Positions 12,584 to 22,835 of a stretch of DNA of 64,000 nt are shown here, piece by piece. The DNA lies in contig NC_072790.1 in the NCBI RefSeq assembly GCF_028583425.1, positions 12,754,552 through 12,818,551 of the forward strand, read 5' to 3'. A program made the translations under genes and the position numbers. Below the pieces are notes generated by a model, which saw nothing but the letters and a program-made list of their open reading frames with translations, did no database searches and was not told the DNA's origin. The DNA comes from Eublepharis macularius. Taxonomy: Eukaryota; Chordata; Lepidosauria; Squamata; Eublepharidae. Each line of letters starts with the position of its first letter. Position 1 is the stretch's first letter.

Positions 12584-13129
12584 CTTTAGAGTGAAGAAAA
12601 TGAAAAAAATAAATATTACCAAAGATTCAGAACCCTCAATAAATCTTATTACTTTTGGGCCTCATAAACAAACAGCAACTTCATGTGCCTAGCATGATTA
12701 GAAGAAACAATCAATCTGTGCTTTCCAACAAAGCAATACTTTTATGGGGAAAAGAATGTGTGTGGTTGACTCAAAACTGGCATGCTGTTTCTAACTGTAA
12801 ATAAATGGCTTATTAAAAAGATACCAGCCCATTCATTAATTTATAAAAGCAATTAAGTATTGATTAAGTAACAATGTTTTCCATGATGACATTTCTAATT
12901 TCCTCTTACAGAACAAAGCTGTCCACATATCACTGAAATCACCGTCAAAACATTATGATAATCCTCAATGCACAGTTTTGTGGAAAGCCTCAAATTAATG
13001 AGTAGGAAGAACTACTCGGGTACACCCTAACTAATCTATTTATTTACTGAATTTTTAACCTCTCTTTTCTCGCTATGTAAAAAGATTGAAACCTAATACA
13101 GATCTCTACAGGGATTAAGCCTCCGCTCC

Positions 13130-13465
13130 CTGCCATCTCTCACCTGGCTGGGGGGGGGGGGGCGGGTTTCCAGGAATGGAGGCAGGGGAAGAGTGCTCTA
13201 GAGCATCCCCAAATCACACTGGTAATAACGATGTTTAAAAACTGCCCCACAATTTAGAGTTTGGGGTCAATTTAACCCCCAGAGTGACCAGTCACTTTCC
13301 ACGTCACACTGGGAATGACATTATTCCTGGAGGGATGCTCCCAAAAGCGCGTGCTGCGCACATGCACAAGGTAAATGCCCGCCCCAGTGCTATGTGCCCC
13401 CACAACTCTCCCATCCCTTGCTTTCATCCCTGCAGACCTGGAAACCCTAACAGGTATGCCAACTA
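13130..13465. repeat. Degenerate GC-rich MITE-like repeat
   Basis: GC-rich text with TTTCCAGG near one end and CCTGGAAACC near the other, holding a poly-G run (13151-13162) and a tract like the one at 44740-45075. It sits in a TBC1D32 intron. Family not named. Confidence 0.35.
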
Positions 13466-14204
13466 ACATGAGGGTTCTGTAAGAGGAATTGTGCTTGCAG
13501 AAGAGGGCCGAAGGGGCCAATTTCATTCCCTTCTACTTCTCAATGAAGCCCCCTGTCCTGCATGGCTTTCTATGACTCCAAAAATAATTTATCCAGAGAA
13601 TGGAAGGGACTGCTGAAAGGAGAGGAAACAGGAAAACTCTGTGGGCCTTCTGCTCATCGCTGTCTTAATGCAAGCTTTTGTTGTATACTGGAACCTCTGT
13701 AGAGATATGGATCAAGTGTCATGTTTCAGTCACTATGAAATAACAGCAACAATCTCTAGAATCCCTCTATTGTTTCCAGAAATCTATTGTTATTCTCTGT
13801 TCAATACACTCATGCCATTATTCTTTATTAGGCAGTGAAACGTTGTGAACTATGAACATATCTAAAGTACACCTTTCTCATTGAGACTCAATGCAGATTA
13901 CATAATGAAAGTCAGTACCATGTAACAGGACGAGGATTGCAAAAATCTGAAACAAAGCATAAGTATTAAAGATGACAATGCAATAAACGGTATTAATAAG
14001 TAAAATATAATGTAGTGAAAGCAAGATACAGCAATAGATATTTATTAGTAGTTCAGTCCACAGTCCCATTCCTTCCACTGAAACGTCTTTCTGAATCATT
14101 CTGTTATAAAGCAGCCCTATTCTTTTAGAAAAATGCTCTCCTATATAGTTCTGTTTTATATAGTATGTGACATGTGACCCTACCTGGATCTCTCTATGTA
14201 TAGC

Positions 14205-14340
14205 GTCCAGTAGCATCTGACAAAGAGAACTGTGGTTCTTGAAAGCTTATGCTACAGTAAAGTTGGTTAGTCTTAAAGGTGCTACTGGACTCTTTACTAT
14301 TTTGCTACCACAGACTAACACAGCTAAGTCCTCTGGATCT
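14205..14340 (+). mobile_element. Hammerhead-like (Penelope-type) repeat, single unit
   Basis: Core reads ATCTGACAAAGAGAACTGTG then GTTCTTGAAAGC, followed by ATAAAGTTGGTTAGTCTTAAAG... and the tail ACTAACACAGCTAAGTCCTC. It is one copy of a family seen at least five more times in the window. The CTGANGA - paired stem - GAAA pattern is that of the hammerhead ribozyme core, which is known from Penelope-like retroelements. Assignment to that class is my inference. Confidence 0.6.
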
Positions 14341-14812
14341 CTCTATGTATGGGTGTGTATGTGCACAAGTGTATATTATATGCCATCTAGTGAATGCAGG
14401 AAAAAGTGATGTAGCAATTTTAAGCAATTTTCTTAAAATATTTGTTTACAGGAATTGGCTCAGTTGAGACATAATGTGAAATCATGGTTTACTTTAACTA
14501 CAGTCACATTGCATATGAGCTGAATCATGGTTTCGAAGGACATCAAAAGACAGCATAGTTAAGAATAATTGTGAATAGTAACCCAACTAGTTAAATTAAA
14601 TCATGGTTTTGCCTTGATGTCTGAACTGAGAAACTGCTCATGAAAGAATTACTATGTAGTAAACCCTACGGATTTATTATGACAATAAGATTTTAGGACG
14701 TTGTTACCAAGAATTAATAAAACCTAAGAGACAAGAACAGTTGAGCAAGATGACTTGGCAAACAGTCAACTTTGTAAAATGCGTTTTACATGCATTTTTT
14801 ACATTTACTCAC

Positions 14813-14974
14813 TCTTTTGATTCTCGAGTCTTTTTAGTAACATGCTGTACAAGGGTATCATAGCCAGATCCTTCACCCTGACTTTGAGCTGACGTACATT
14901 TCTCTGTTTCTTCTTCTATTACAGAGCCCACAGTGTCACTTATATATCGTCTAAGATATTTCACGAATTCATAA
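14813..14974 (-). CDS. TBC1D32: TBC1D32 coding exon 3
   Basis: The 162-nt exon completes AAT (Asn) from exon 2 and reads [20 protein letters not shown] then EETEKC...[21 protein letters not shown]. The acceptor is TTGTTGCAG and the donor AAAAGA|GTGAGT. Phase agrees with exons 2 and 4. Confidence 0.92.
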
Positions 14975-15879
14975 CTGCAACAAATATTCAGAAAATAAAA
15001 TGTAACTTGCTTTACATTGCTGTATTTCAAATCATCATCACATACCTTCTCTCATCAAACTACCATTTCAGTCCTCAAGGAAGTCCACAGAGACATCATG
15101 GAAGATTAATAAAGGTGATCTGGTACAGGAAAACTACGTATTCATTTCCCATTAACATTCAATAGAATTTGTTACTTATCTGACAAATGAAATTGAAAAC
15201 CACTCTCCTAAATGGAAAATAAATTAATAAAATCCACACTGTGTGCCATCTAATGGCTGTGGAATATAATTTTATAAAACACATGCAAAAAACAAAACTT
15301 AAGGATATGCTAGATGTCCTATCTCCATCACACAAGCCCATTTCTCAGAAGTGCTTTCAGATATTACACATGACAAAAGATACCTGCACAATTTATACAT
15401 GGGCCTGCGTGCATTGCTGTGTTATGCTGTTTCGCTTACTGATGTGGGCCAAGCAATAATTCCTTCAGACCAGTGGCTAGCCAGAACCACTCTTTATGCT
15501 AGCCTATGTACAAAGACTAGGAGGATGGAAACATTTTCCCAATGTAATTATTCATCTATTGGATTGTAAAAGCTTGATTGTAACCAACTGGCTCACCCTA
15601 TACATGTGTGTCAGCAAAGCGATGGCAAGTGGCAACCAGAAACATTACTATCAGTCTTCATTTTTTTTTCAAATTTTCCCATAGTTATACACCTTTATGA
15701 GAGTAATAAGGGCAAACCATAATTACCAACACTAAAGTTTAAAACTGATTGTTTCTAAATGGATAGTACTAAAACAACAGTCTTCTAGAGATCAGAAAAA
15801 GATGCATTCACTTACAAATAAATTAGCAACTGCTAATAATGCAATTCCTTCAATGACGACATTAAAAACAAGAACTAAC

Positions 15880-16034
15880 TTATGAAAGTTTTCATCAGTT
15901 TCCTCCAAATGCAGCAGAATCTCTTCTGAACATTCAACTGATGGTGCTCCTGTAATTTTCTCTCTGACACTTTGCAGTAACTTTCTGAGCATAGATTGCA
16001 AAAGAGCTTCATCTTCACTAGAAAAACGAGACAT
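15880..16034 (-). CDS. TBC1D32: TBC1D32 (Broad-minded) start exon; gene overview
   Basis: TBC1D32/BROMI is a ciliary protein needed for Hedgehog signalling and for coupling axoneme and ciliary-membrane assembly. It works with the kinase CCRK/CDK20 and has an N-terminal helical-repeat region and a C-terminal TBC (Rab-GAP-like) domain. The start codon is at 16034-16032, two or four bases after an acceptor (TTCTTTAG), and the protein opens [19 protein letters not shown], continuing to ETDENFH. The donor is CATAA|GTTAGT. Eight exons (this one, 14813-14974, 12406-12583, 9909-9980, 8269-8394, 4751-4829, 4544-4647, 4391-4452) join without a phase error into ~312 codons. That is roughly the first quarter of the ~1,250-residue family length, and the TBC domain lies outside the window. 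Identification rests on remembered similarity to the human N-terminus. No stop or frameshift was seen, so the gene looks functional. Confidence 0.92.
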
Positions 16035-16036
16035 CT

Positions 16037-17650
16037 CTAAAGAAAGAAAGAAAGGTACCAATGATAATCCAATGATAATCCACAAATCCGGGCTTTAATT
16101 TGCTTGACTATTAAATATTCATGAATCAGCACAAATAAGATCACCACAAAAATTATACCTCTACTTTTAGGAGGAAACAATGTTCAAACCCACAACAGTA
16201 CTCTCTCAGTTAAATATTTCTCACTATCTACTAATATGTGAACTATTTCACACTACGAGTTTGAAGATTCTGGATAAAAAGTCATCAGAAATCTAGTCTG
16301 GGAAGCACTTGGTAACAAGAGTACCAGTACTGAAACTCTAATTATGAATTATTGATATTAGCTAAAACCAAGAGCAGTGTTGCTCAACTGTCATTTTGGA
16401 TTATTTCTTTGAGAGGTTATGCTGAGAAGGGGGAGAGAACTCCTGTGTCTGTCTCCATTCTCTAAGATAGCAATGAACATAAAATATCAACTGTTGCTTA
16501 TACTTAACAAGTATTTCTTTAGAAGGGGTTGTTATAAGTGGCTGTCTCAATCAGTTGTTAGAAGAGGCTGTCTCAATGAGCCCACTGTTGTGGTTTTGCT
16601 TGACAAAATCACCATACGATCAGGGATGTAACAACAGGGCTTTAAGTTTCTTTTAAAATACTAGAATGTCTTTCCAGCCTTTGAAATATGGCACCCACCA
16701 ATGCTAGAGGAATGCACTGAAAAACAGCAGCAGTTTGATTTTGAACAAAGAAAGAAATTTTTAGCTGAAGCAAGCTGTATTGCCTACTGAAGATCTACAC
16801 TAGTGCTTTTGGAGACTCTCTAATGCAGTATCAGCAGTTTTGCTGTTTGCTGTAGGAGTCTCTCTCTTTTTGCTCAGATTATATATAAACAAATATTACA
16901 AGTCTTCTATGCTTGTTCATATAAAGAAACTAAATCATTCTGGAATCTTCTCACCACTCAAGGAAATGGACAGTGCTTTAAAGAGCTATGAAGTTTTCAT
17001 CTTCTCTGAAGAAAACAAACCCTGAAACGAACTCTTAACCTTTTCTAACCCACAGGCCATCCCTGTAATCCACATAAACAAACTGAAAACTATAGCACAC
17101 TCTGCTACAGTCAGGGGTGATGATATACACAGACAGAACCTTCCTTTGTACATTTTTGAAGAACAATGAAGAACCATAATTCAGCATGTTCTGCACACAC
17201 TGAGAATCACTAGCATGCTGCGTTTAGCAATACTGACTTCTTTTATATCTGCTTATAGAATCACAACTTATATCTTGTGCAAAGGCCCTTTACATAAGTA
17301 CAAGAGTTTTCATATATCTGGCAATACCGACCAAGAGTAAAAAAACAAAGGACCTTCTTAGTTCATTTTGTAGGCATCTCTGTACAGAACGAACAGAAAA
17401 AAAGGAAACTGAGAAGAAACGCATAAAAGGAAAGCTTAATAACTGGCAAAAAACTTGGGTTGATGTAATGCTGACTTTACTGTCAGCCAGGCAAAATATT
17501 TAATCATACAGAAACAAAATCTTCCCAATAATATATTAATTCATTGTTGTGCTTTGCTTTCCTGACATGATGCTGAATGACCTTGCTGTTTGTGAAAAGC
17601 CACCCCGACGGTGCTGTATTTTGTATCAGATGTTGGAAGTGTAAATTAAT
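16037..17650. other. TBC1D32 5' intron, left part
   Basis: No exon or nameable repeat seen. Sequence between the start exon and the motif at 17657. Confidence 0.4.
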
Positions 17651-17656
17651 GTGAGC

Positions 17657-17679
17657 CTGAGGAAAGAGTACCTCTGAAA
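17657..17679 (+). other. Second-type hammerhead-like core motif
   Basis: CTGAGGA, then AAGAGTACCTCT in which AGAG pairs with CTCT, then GAAA. This is the hammerhead core order in a sequence context unlike the other family in the window. It is probably from a different retroelement and lies antisense in the TBC1D32 5' intron. Confidence 0.4.
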
Positions 17680-17699
17680 CGAGCAAACTGGGATTGGAC

Positions 17700-18790
17700 C
17701 GGTACTGCTCGTTGCCACTGCGCGACGTCGTGGTCAACATGCAGCCGTCTGAACTTTGATTATATAATCTCTGGGACTGTACTCTCTCACTTTGTTTGGA
17801 CTTAGTACTTATATTTACTACATAGGGTATAACTCACTTGTTGAATTATTAAAATTATAGAGTTTCCTTAGAGAATTCAGTTATCCCCCGATTGTGTGGC
17901 ACGCTTCCTTTTCCTTCCCCTTTGAGTAGTTCTGTGAAGGAAGCTCCTCCCCCCCCCCTTTTCTCGGTTGCCTTCCTGACATTGAAAACAGGAGGGACAA
18001 TGGGTAGATTATAAACTTAATTGTTTTCAGTTTCATGCTTGAGAGCATTAAGAGCATTAAGATCATCTGAATTGGATTCATAGTTAACCAATTACAGTGT
18101 GATTCTTTATGATCACGTGGACATAGTTTTAGTGAGTCCAGGGGATACGATATTAGGCATAGCCATCTTTCTCTATAATGTGCCATTGTGTTTCAGTCAC
18201 ACAAACAATTATTCATGTATGGACAATGGACAAGCACATTGACTACAACATACAGTTCTGAAATGAAAAGGTTAATTCTGTATAGTTTAATGGTAACATA
18301 CCTCCAAAATTGCTACCTTTTTCCTGACAAAATTTCTGTGTCTTTTACAAATGCAGATATTATACAAGGAAGAAATGTAACGGGTGATGATCTTCCCAAA
18401 CACTGGCTTCTGGTCTGCTACTCATCTATCAAATGCACTGAAGCCCTGCAAGGCAAAGAGAAGTGTCAAGTACAGATATTATGCATAAGTGCACACGCAA
18501 ACAAGCCCATATACAGTCCTTCAGTAAAAGAGGTGACTGACTAGTCCTGTTACTGTATATGCGCACAAAAATACTTCAGGAATATCCTGCAACATATATA
18601 CATTAGGTGAAAATAAACAAATACAATTGAAACAAAGATTTAACACATTATTGCAGCGCGGTGAAGGGGTTTAGACCAGTACATGAAAACGTGCACTGAA
18701 ATAAACTATGGTGATATTTAAGGTGCCAAGGTGTATTTGTTTGCTGCAACAGACTCGCACCCAGCTACCCCTCTGGAATTACACATTCTG
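17700..18790. other. TBC1D32 5' intron, right part
   Basis: AT-rich, with a C-run at 17951-17958. No exon recognised. Confidence 0.35.
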
Positions 18791-19457
18791 TGGGTAGCCT
18801 TTGCAGCCTGGTCTCCTCAAATCCATCATTCTGTCATTCCCATGAAACCCCAAATCTGTACAAAAGAGATCTCACTTGCAAAGCTATAGAGGTGCAGGAA
18901 GAGCGCAGAATGGAGAAGCAGAAAGGGCGGTGGGGCCATTCAGGCCACCAGAAGAGTTGCGGTAGACCAGGGCCCCGGCCCTCCGCGCCCTGCCAACTCG
19001 GGCCACCTAATCCCAAGGGCTGCCACCTCGTCGGAGCCCAGAGAGAAGGGCAAGGCTGCCCTGCGAAGGCCGGCCCGATGAGGGGCGGGAGAGGGCCGCC
19101 CTCGCCTCTCCCAGCAATAGGTGGGTCGCCTTGCTGTGGCGAGAGACTGGACGGGGGAGACTCTGCCCAGTCGCTCCATGACCAGGCACTTCCCCGCTCT
19201 GGACTGGCTGCACTCCTTTGTGAGTCCGAGGCGGAGGCCCTTCTCCAGGGCCGTTGCTCGCCCACCAGTCCGCCGCTGCAGAGCCATCAGGAGCACCCAC
19301 CAGGGCACCCTCCCCAGCTCTGCACCTGACGGACATCCGAGTTGTACGCAAGAAGCCCCACCTAACTCAACAGGGTTTGCTCCCGAGTAAGGCAGGAATA
19401 CGCACAGTGTCTTTGAAGGGCGCAGCATCGCGCTCGGTGGGTCCCGCTTCCAAGTAA

Positions 19458-19515
19458 ACCTACAAAGGACCAGGCTGCACATCCCGACCTACAAAGGACC
19501 AGGCTGCACATCCCG
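19458..19515. repeat. Perfect 29-bp tandem duplication
   Basis: Two identical adjacent copies, each beginning ACCTACAAAGGACCAGGCTG, at 19458-19486 and 19487-19515. The identity suggests a recent duplication or an assembly artefact. Confidence 0.85.
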
Positions 19516-19566
19516 ACCTGCTCACGCAACTAACTTGGCGCTGGAGATGCATCCAAGGAGCTTACC

Positions 19567-19740
19567 TGGGGGGGGGGGGGGTTCTTGAACATGGGGGGGG
19601 GGGCTTTAATGTGGGCTGGGGGCGCTCTCTGGAAGAAGCTTCCGTAGCGACTCCCTTAATTCCAGACCGCGGGAACCGCCCAAACCACCCGGAAGGATGC
19701 AAGCGCTTTCCGGGACCCCGGACCGCAGCCGCCTCCCCAG
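19567..19740 (-). other. TBC1D32: Candidate non-coding first exon of TBC1D32
   Basis: On the minus strand CCCCAG|GTAAGCTCC at 19567/19566 is a near-perfect splice donor in a CpG-rich stretch, just downstream of the X-box. It would splice to the acceptor before the start codon at 16034. The exon holds two long C-runs. Its 5' limit is a guess because no start-site signal is decisive. Confidence 0.45.
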
Positions 19741-19744
19741 CACG

Positions 19745-19756
19745 GCCCTTAGCAAC
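19745..19756 (+). promoter_or_regulatory. RFX X-box
   Basis: GCCCTTAGCAAC fits the X-box consensus RYYNYY(N0-3)RRNRAC with no spacer. A further half site (TAGCAAC) lies at about 19782-19788. RFX factors control ciliary genes, which suits TBC1D32. Confidence 0.5.
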
Positions 19757-20292
19757 GGGCTCGCTCACAGCGCGGGCATCCTAGCAACAGCAGGGGCGCA
19801 GATGCGCCGCGCGATGCTCGCCGGGAAAGGGGAAGGGCGACGTCGAAAACCCGAAACGGAGAAGCTCCAGGAAGCAGCGCGCGAGGGTTTGGAGCGTTAG
19901 CCGTGGACGGAGGATGAGAATTTTTACTTAGGGATGATGCAGTCCGCGCCATTTAAGTCCTTCGTGGGAAGTACTTAAATGAATGGCATAAATGACTATT
20001 GAGAAAACGGGGAGATCCCTGAAGAATAGAAGCCCCGAAAGCCCATTGGCATGCGTGGACTCCGTTGAACTACATTACAGTGCGGAAAAAGCTGGAACGA
20101 AGATATGGAATGGATTTCGAGAAACCGGCTGCGTGCCTGGATTTCCTCTGGTATTGGAAGGACAGCCGTCAGAGTGGAATCACAGTACGATGTTTGGGGT
20201 GGAAATCTCCTGGGACCGAAATGATAGCCTTGAAAGTGGAATAACAATCCCTGAGACAGTCCTTCCATTCGGCTGATTGTCTTGTAGTCCTA

Positions 20293-20639
20293 GAGCCAAG
20301 CTACAAGTGACGCCTGACACAGGTTGGACGCTTGTCAGCTTCCCTCAAGTTTTGATGGGAAATGTAGGCGTTCTGGTCTTGCAGCTTGGCTCTCCATTTA
20401 ATTGAAGTTTACAGAACCCCCCCCCCACACACACACACACTGAGCAGAGGGGAAGGGGGGTGCCTGGCGAGAGCCCAATGCCTGCACTCCCCTCCCATCT
20501 GTATGTTCTCCCTCCCACAGACAGCAGCTCTGTAAACTTAAATAGAGAGCCAAGCTGCAAGACCAGGATGCCTACATTTCCCATCAAAACTTGAGGGAAG
20601 CTGACAAGTGTCCAACCTGTGTCAGGCGTAGTTTCTCTC
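20293..20639. mobile_element. PIF/Harbinger-like palindromic MITE
   Basis: The element begins GAGCCAAGCTACAAGTGACG. Its long arm (…GACACTTGTCAGCTTCCCTC… type text) recurs inverted at the right side around a ~110-bp centre with CA-rich and G-rich tracts. The outermost right end has diverged. The flanks are CTA/TTA, consistent with a 3-bp TNA duplication. Confidence 0.7.
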
Positions 20640-20797
20640 TTAGAACTCGTTTTCTACACCCAGAGACCATCATTCCACTCTGGGGGCTGCCATTTGAGTC
20701 CCAGATCTCTGATTCCAGTCCCAGTGATTGTCCACTCTGAGGTCTATCATTTCAGTCTCAGAACACTTATGTAACTTCCAAGAACTGTGAATATGTT

Positions 20798-20975
20798 ACA
20801 GAGCTGTGGTTCTCGAAAGCTTATGCGACAATAAAGTTGGTTGTATCTGAGAAGAGTTGGATGCATCTGACTAAAGAGAGCTGTGGTTCTCGAAAGCTTA
20901 TGTGACGATAAAGTTGGTTAGTCTTAAAGGACTCTACTATTTTGCTACTACAGACTAACACAGCTAACTCCTGGA
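20798..20975 (+). mobile_element. Hammerhead-like repeat, two partial units
   Basis: Two tandem cores, the second CTGACTAAAGAGAGCTGTGG then TTCTCGAAAGC, are followed by the common tail ACTAACACAGCTAACTCCT. It lies ~1.2 kb upstream of the MKKS promoter. Confidence 0.6.
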
Positions 20976-21531
20976 TTAATGGGAATAGTTAGCCATCTCA
21001 TTGAACTATGGGGGGAGAAATAAGAATTAGGGGGCCAGTCCAGCTACTGGGCAGGCCTTAGAGACTGTGTTCAGTCATAGTTGGGGGTGGACATCAGAGG
21101 TGGAAAAGGAAGGAGTGGGGAGTCGCTTAACTACCCCACATGCTCTCGACCTGCACCTGTATCCATAGCAGTAAAGATGCATTGTCAACTGTCTGTCTCT
21201 GGCATCTCCGTTGCAGCAACACACGGAGCCCCAAATTCTGCCCAAGCCGCCTACGGGCTCCCTGCCCCAAAGCGGCCAGCACTCCCAGCAGCCACGGACT
21301 CCCCTCAAAATTCACTCTGAAATCACACAAGGACGTCCAAGGAAAGGGCTAAGAAACAGAGAGACCCCGTTCCTCGTGGCATCTCTAGGGAGACATGAAG
21401 AAGAGCGGGGTCTGAGTTTTTTGCAGTTCTGTCAGAACCGGGCTGTGATATGTGATTTGATGTAGGCTTGGGAGGGGGGGGGTACAGTAAAAAAAAAGAT
21501 CTATGAGGATATGTGTAGATCCTAGGGTTGC

Positions 21532-21740
21532 CAGCTCCAAGTTGGGAAATTCCTGGAGATCTGGAGGATGAAACCTAGAGAAAGTGGGGTTTGGAGAAAG
21601 AACCTTGGCATGTCATAATTCCATAGAGTCCACCCCCAAAAGTAGCCATTTTCTCCAGGTGAACTGATCTCTGTGGCCTGGAGACCAGTAGTAATTCCGG
21701 GGGAACTCCAGCCACTACCTGGAGGCTGGCAACCCAGGTA
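21532..21740. mobile_element. MITE with GGGTTGCCAGC / GGCTGGCAACC ends
   Basis: Left end TAGGGTTGCCAGCTCC and right end GAGGCTGGCAACCCAG are mirror images. The interior (CTCCAGGTGAACTGATCTCT) is the common reptilian palindromic repeat of that type. The family is seen again, degraded, at 30777, 41430 and 50490. Confidence 0.6.
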
Positions 21741-21879
21741 GATCCCAAGATAATTCAAGAGGTGGAACGTGCCACAACAACCCTGCAATAATGTCTAATC
21801 GTCTGCAGCTGCAGCCTGTGGGCCTCCTTCGCCTGCACTGTCTGGCTGTTGTACAGACGGCAATGAGCTAACGCAGTAA

Positions 21880-22160
21880 TCCACCTCCGATCTCCCGGAC
21901 CCTCCCGCCCTGGCGTTGGCAGGCCTCGACCGGCAGTTCAAGCCAGCCGCGCTCAAGAAGCCTCCCAGCGAGACCTCTGCCCTCTGAGCAGGCGCAGACA
22001 CGACATCCCCAGCATGCCTCGCGCCCCTCCTCGCGAGGCATGCTGGGAATCGTAGTCTCCATTTCCGGCCTCGCTTCCGGGTCGCTCTGCGGCGCTTCAC
22101 AGGTTGGAGGACTGACCTCGGCTGGGTTCTTTGCCGGCTCAAAGACGCGCAGGTAGCCAA
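21880..22160 (+). promoter_or_regulatory. MKKS: MKKS promoter and 5' exon region (CpG island)
   Basis: CpG-dense, TATA-less sequence with a ZNF143-type site and ETS motifs (TTCCGG at 22063-22068 and 22075-22080), a usual arrangement for a housekeeping promoter. Possible exon-1 donors are TTCACAG|GTTGGA (22102/22103) and CGCGCAG|GTAGCC (22152/22153), and I cannot choose between them. In human, MKKS is divergently paired with SLX4IP. Here no SLX4IP exon is visible, and TBC1D32 is the left neighbour. Confidence 0.65.
22008..22047. promoter_or_regulatory. Perfect 16-bp inverted repeat of ZNF143-like sites
   Basis: CCCAGCATGCCTCGCG (22008-22023) is exactly mirrored by CGCGAGGCATGCTGGG (22032-22047) across 8 bp. 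The right half extends to GCATGCTGGGAATCGTAGT (22038-22056), which on the other strand is the ZNF143/SBS motif ACTACRATTCCCAGCATGC. Confidence 0.75.
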
Positions 22161-22215
22161 GGGCGGGCGGGAGGCAGCAGGGCCGGGCCGGGTGGAGCGG
22201 GAGGCCTTATTCGAA

Positions 22216-22835
22216 CGTCCTAGTAAAGAGTCCAGTAGCGCCTTTAAGACTAACCAACTTTATTGCGGTATAAGCTTTCGAGAGCCACTGCTCTCTTCGT
22301 CGCATGCATCGTCAGCTTTCGAGAACCACAGCTCCCTTCGTCAGCTGCATCGTCAGGTTTTGAGAACCACAGCTCTCTTCATCAGATGCATCGTCAGCTT
22401 TCAAGAACCACAGCTGTCTTTGTCAGATGCATCTGACAAAGAGAGCTGTGGCTCTCGAAAGCTGGTGCTGGAATAAAGTTGGTTACATCTAACGAAGAGA
22501 GCTGTGGCTCTCGAAAGCTGATGCTGGAATAAAGTTGGTTATATCTAACAAAGAGAGCTGTGGCTCTCGAAAGCTGATGCTGGAATAAAGTTGGTTACAT
22601 CTAACGAAGAGAGCTGTGGCTCTCGAAAGCTGATGCTGGAATAAAGTTGGTTGCATCTGACAGAGCTGTGGTTCTCAAAAGGTTATGCTGCAATAAAGTT
22701 GGTTGCATCTGACGAAGAGAGTTGTCTCTCTCGAAAGCTTATGCTGCAGTAAAGTTGGTTAGTCTTAAAGGTGCTACTGGACTCTTTACTGTGTTGCAAC
22801 TACAGACTAACATGGCTAACTCCTCTGGATCTCGA
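22216..22835. repeat. Inverted tandem array of hammerhead-like units
   Basis: The right half has six direct units with core starts at 22433, 22489, 22545, 22601, 22657 and 22709, a 56-bp period (last step 52). Each has CTRAC(G/A)A, AGAG...CTCT able to pair, and GAAA or AAAA. The left half has four shorter units in the opposite orientation. The halves meet at the perfect palindrome TGTCAGATGCATCTGACA (22422-22439). Both outer ends carry the family's common flank (AAGAGTCCAGTAGCGCC at left, GGTGCTACTGGACTCTT at right). It lies about 60 bp downstream of the MKKS promoter region, so it would be transcribed in MKKS intron 1. Several units have CTAA instead of CTGA and are probably inactive as ribozymes. 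Confidence 0.8.

Larger units (their letters stand above)
18880..19900. promoter_or_regulatory. CpG-rich region, probable TBC1D32 promoter
   Basis: GC- and CpG-dense sequence with many overlapping open frames on both strands, none resembling a known protein. Such frames are expected from lack of AT-rich stops. It sits ~3.5 kb upstream of the TBC1D32 start exon on the minus strand. It contains an RFX-type X-box (19745-19756) and a donor (19567/19566) facing that exon. I read it as a CpG-island promoter for TBC1D32. Confidence 0.6.

Noticed and set aside
18790-19482. Long overlapping ORFs on both strands (up to ~180 codons)
   Set aside because: They lie in CpG-rich sequence where stops are rare, resemble no family, lack splice context and overlap each other in opposite frames. 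They are promoter-region artefacts.
21795-22160. 121-codon minus-strand ORF at the MKKS promoter, possibly SLX4IP
   Set aside because: Its sequence does not resemble SLX4IP's N-terminus and it runs through the ZNF143/ETS sites, so it is a CpG-island frame.
22216-22835. CRISPR-like array
   Set aside because: The units are contiguous variants of one transposon-derived repeat, without unique spacers, in a vertebrate genome.
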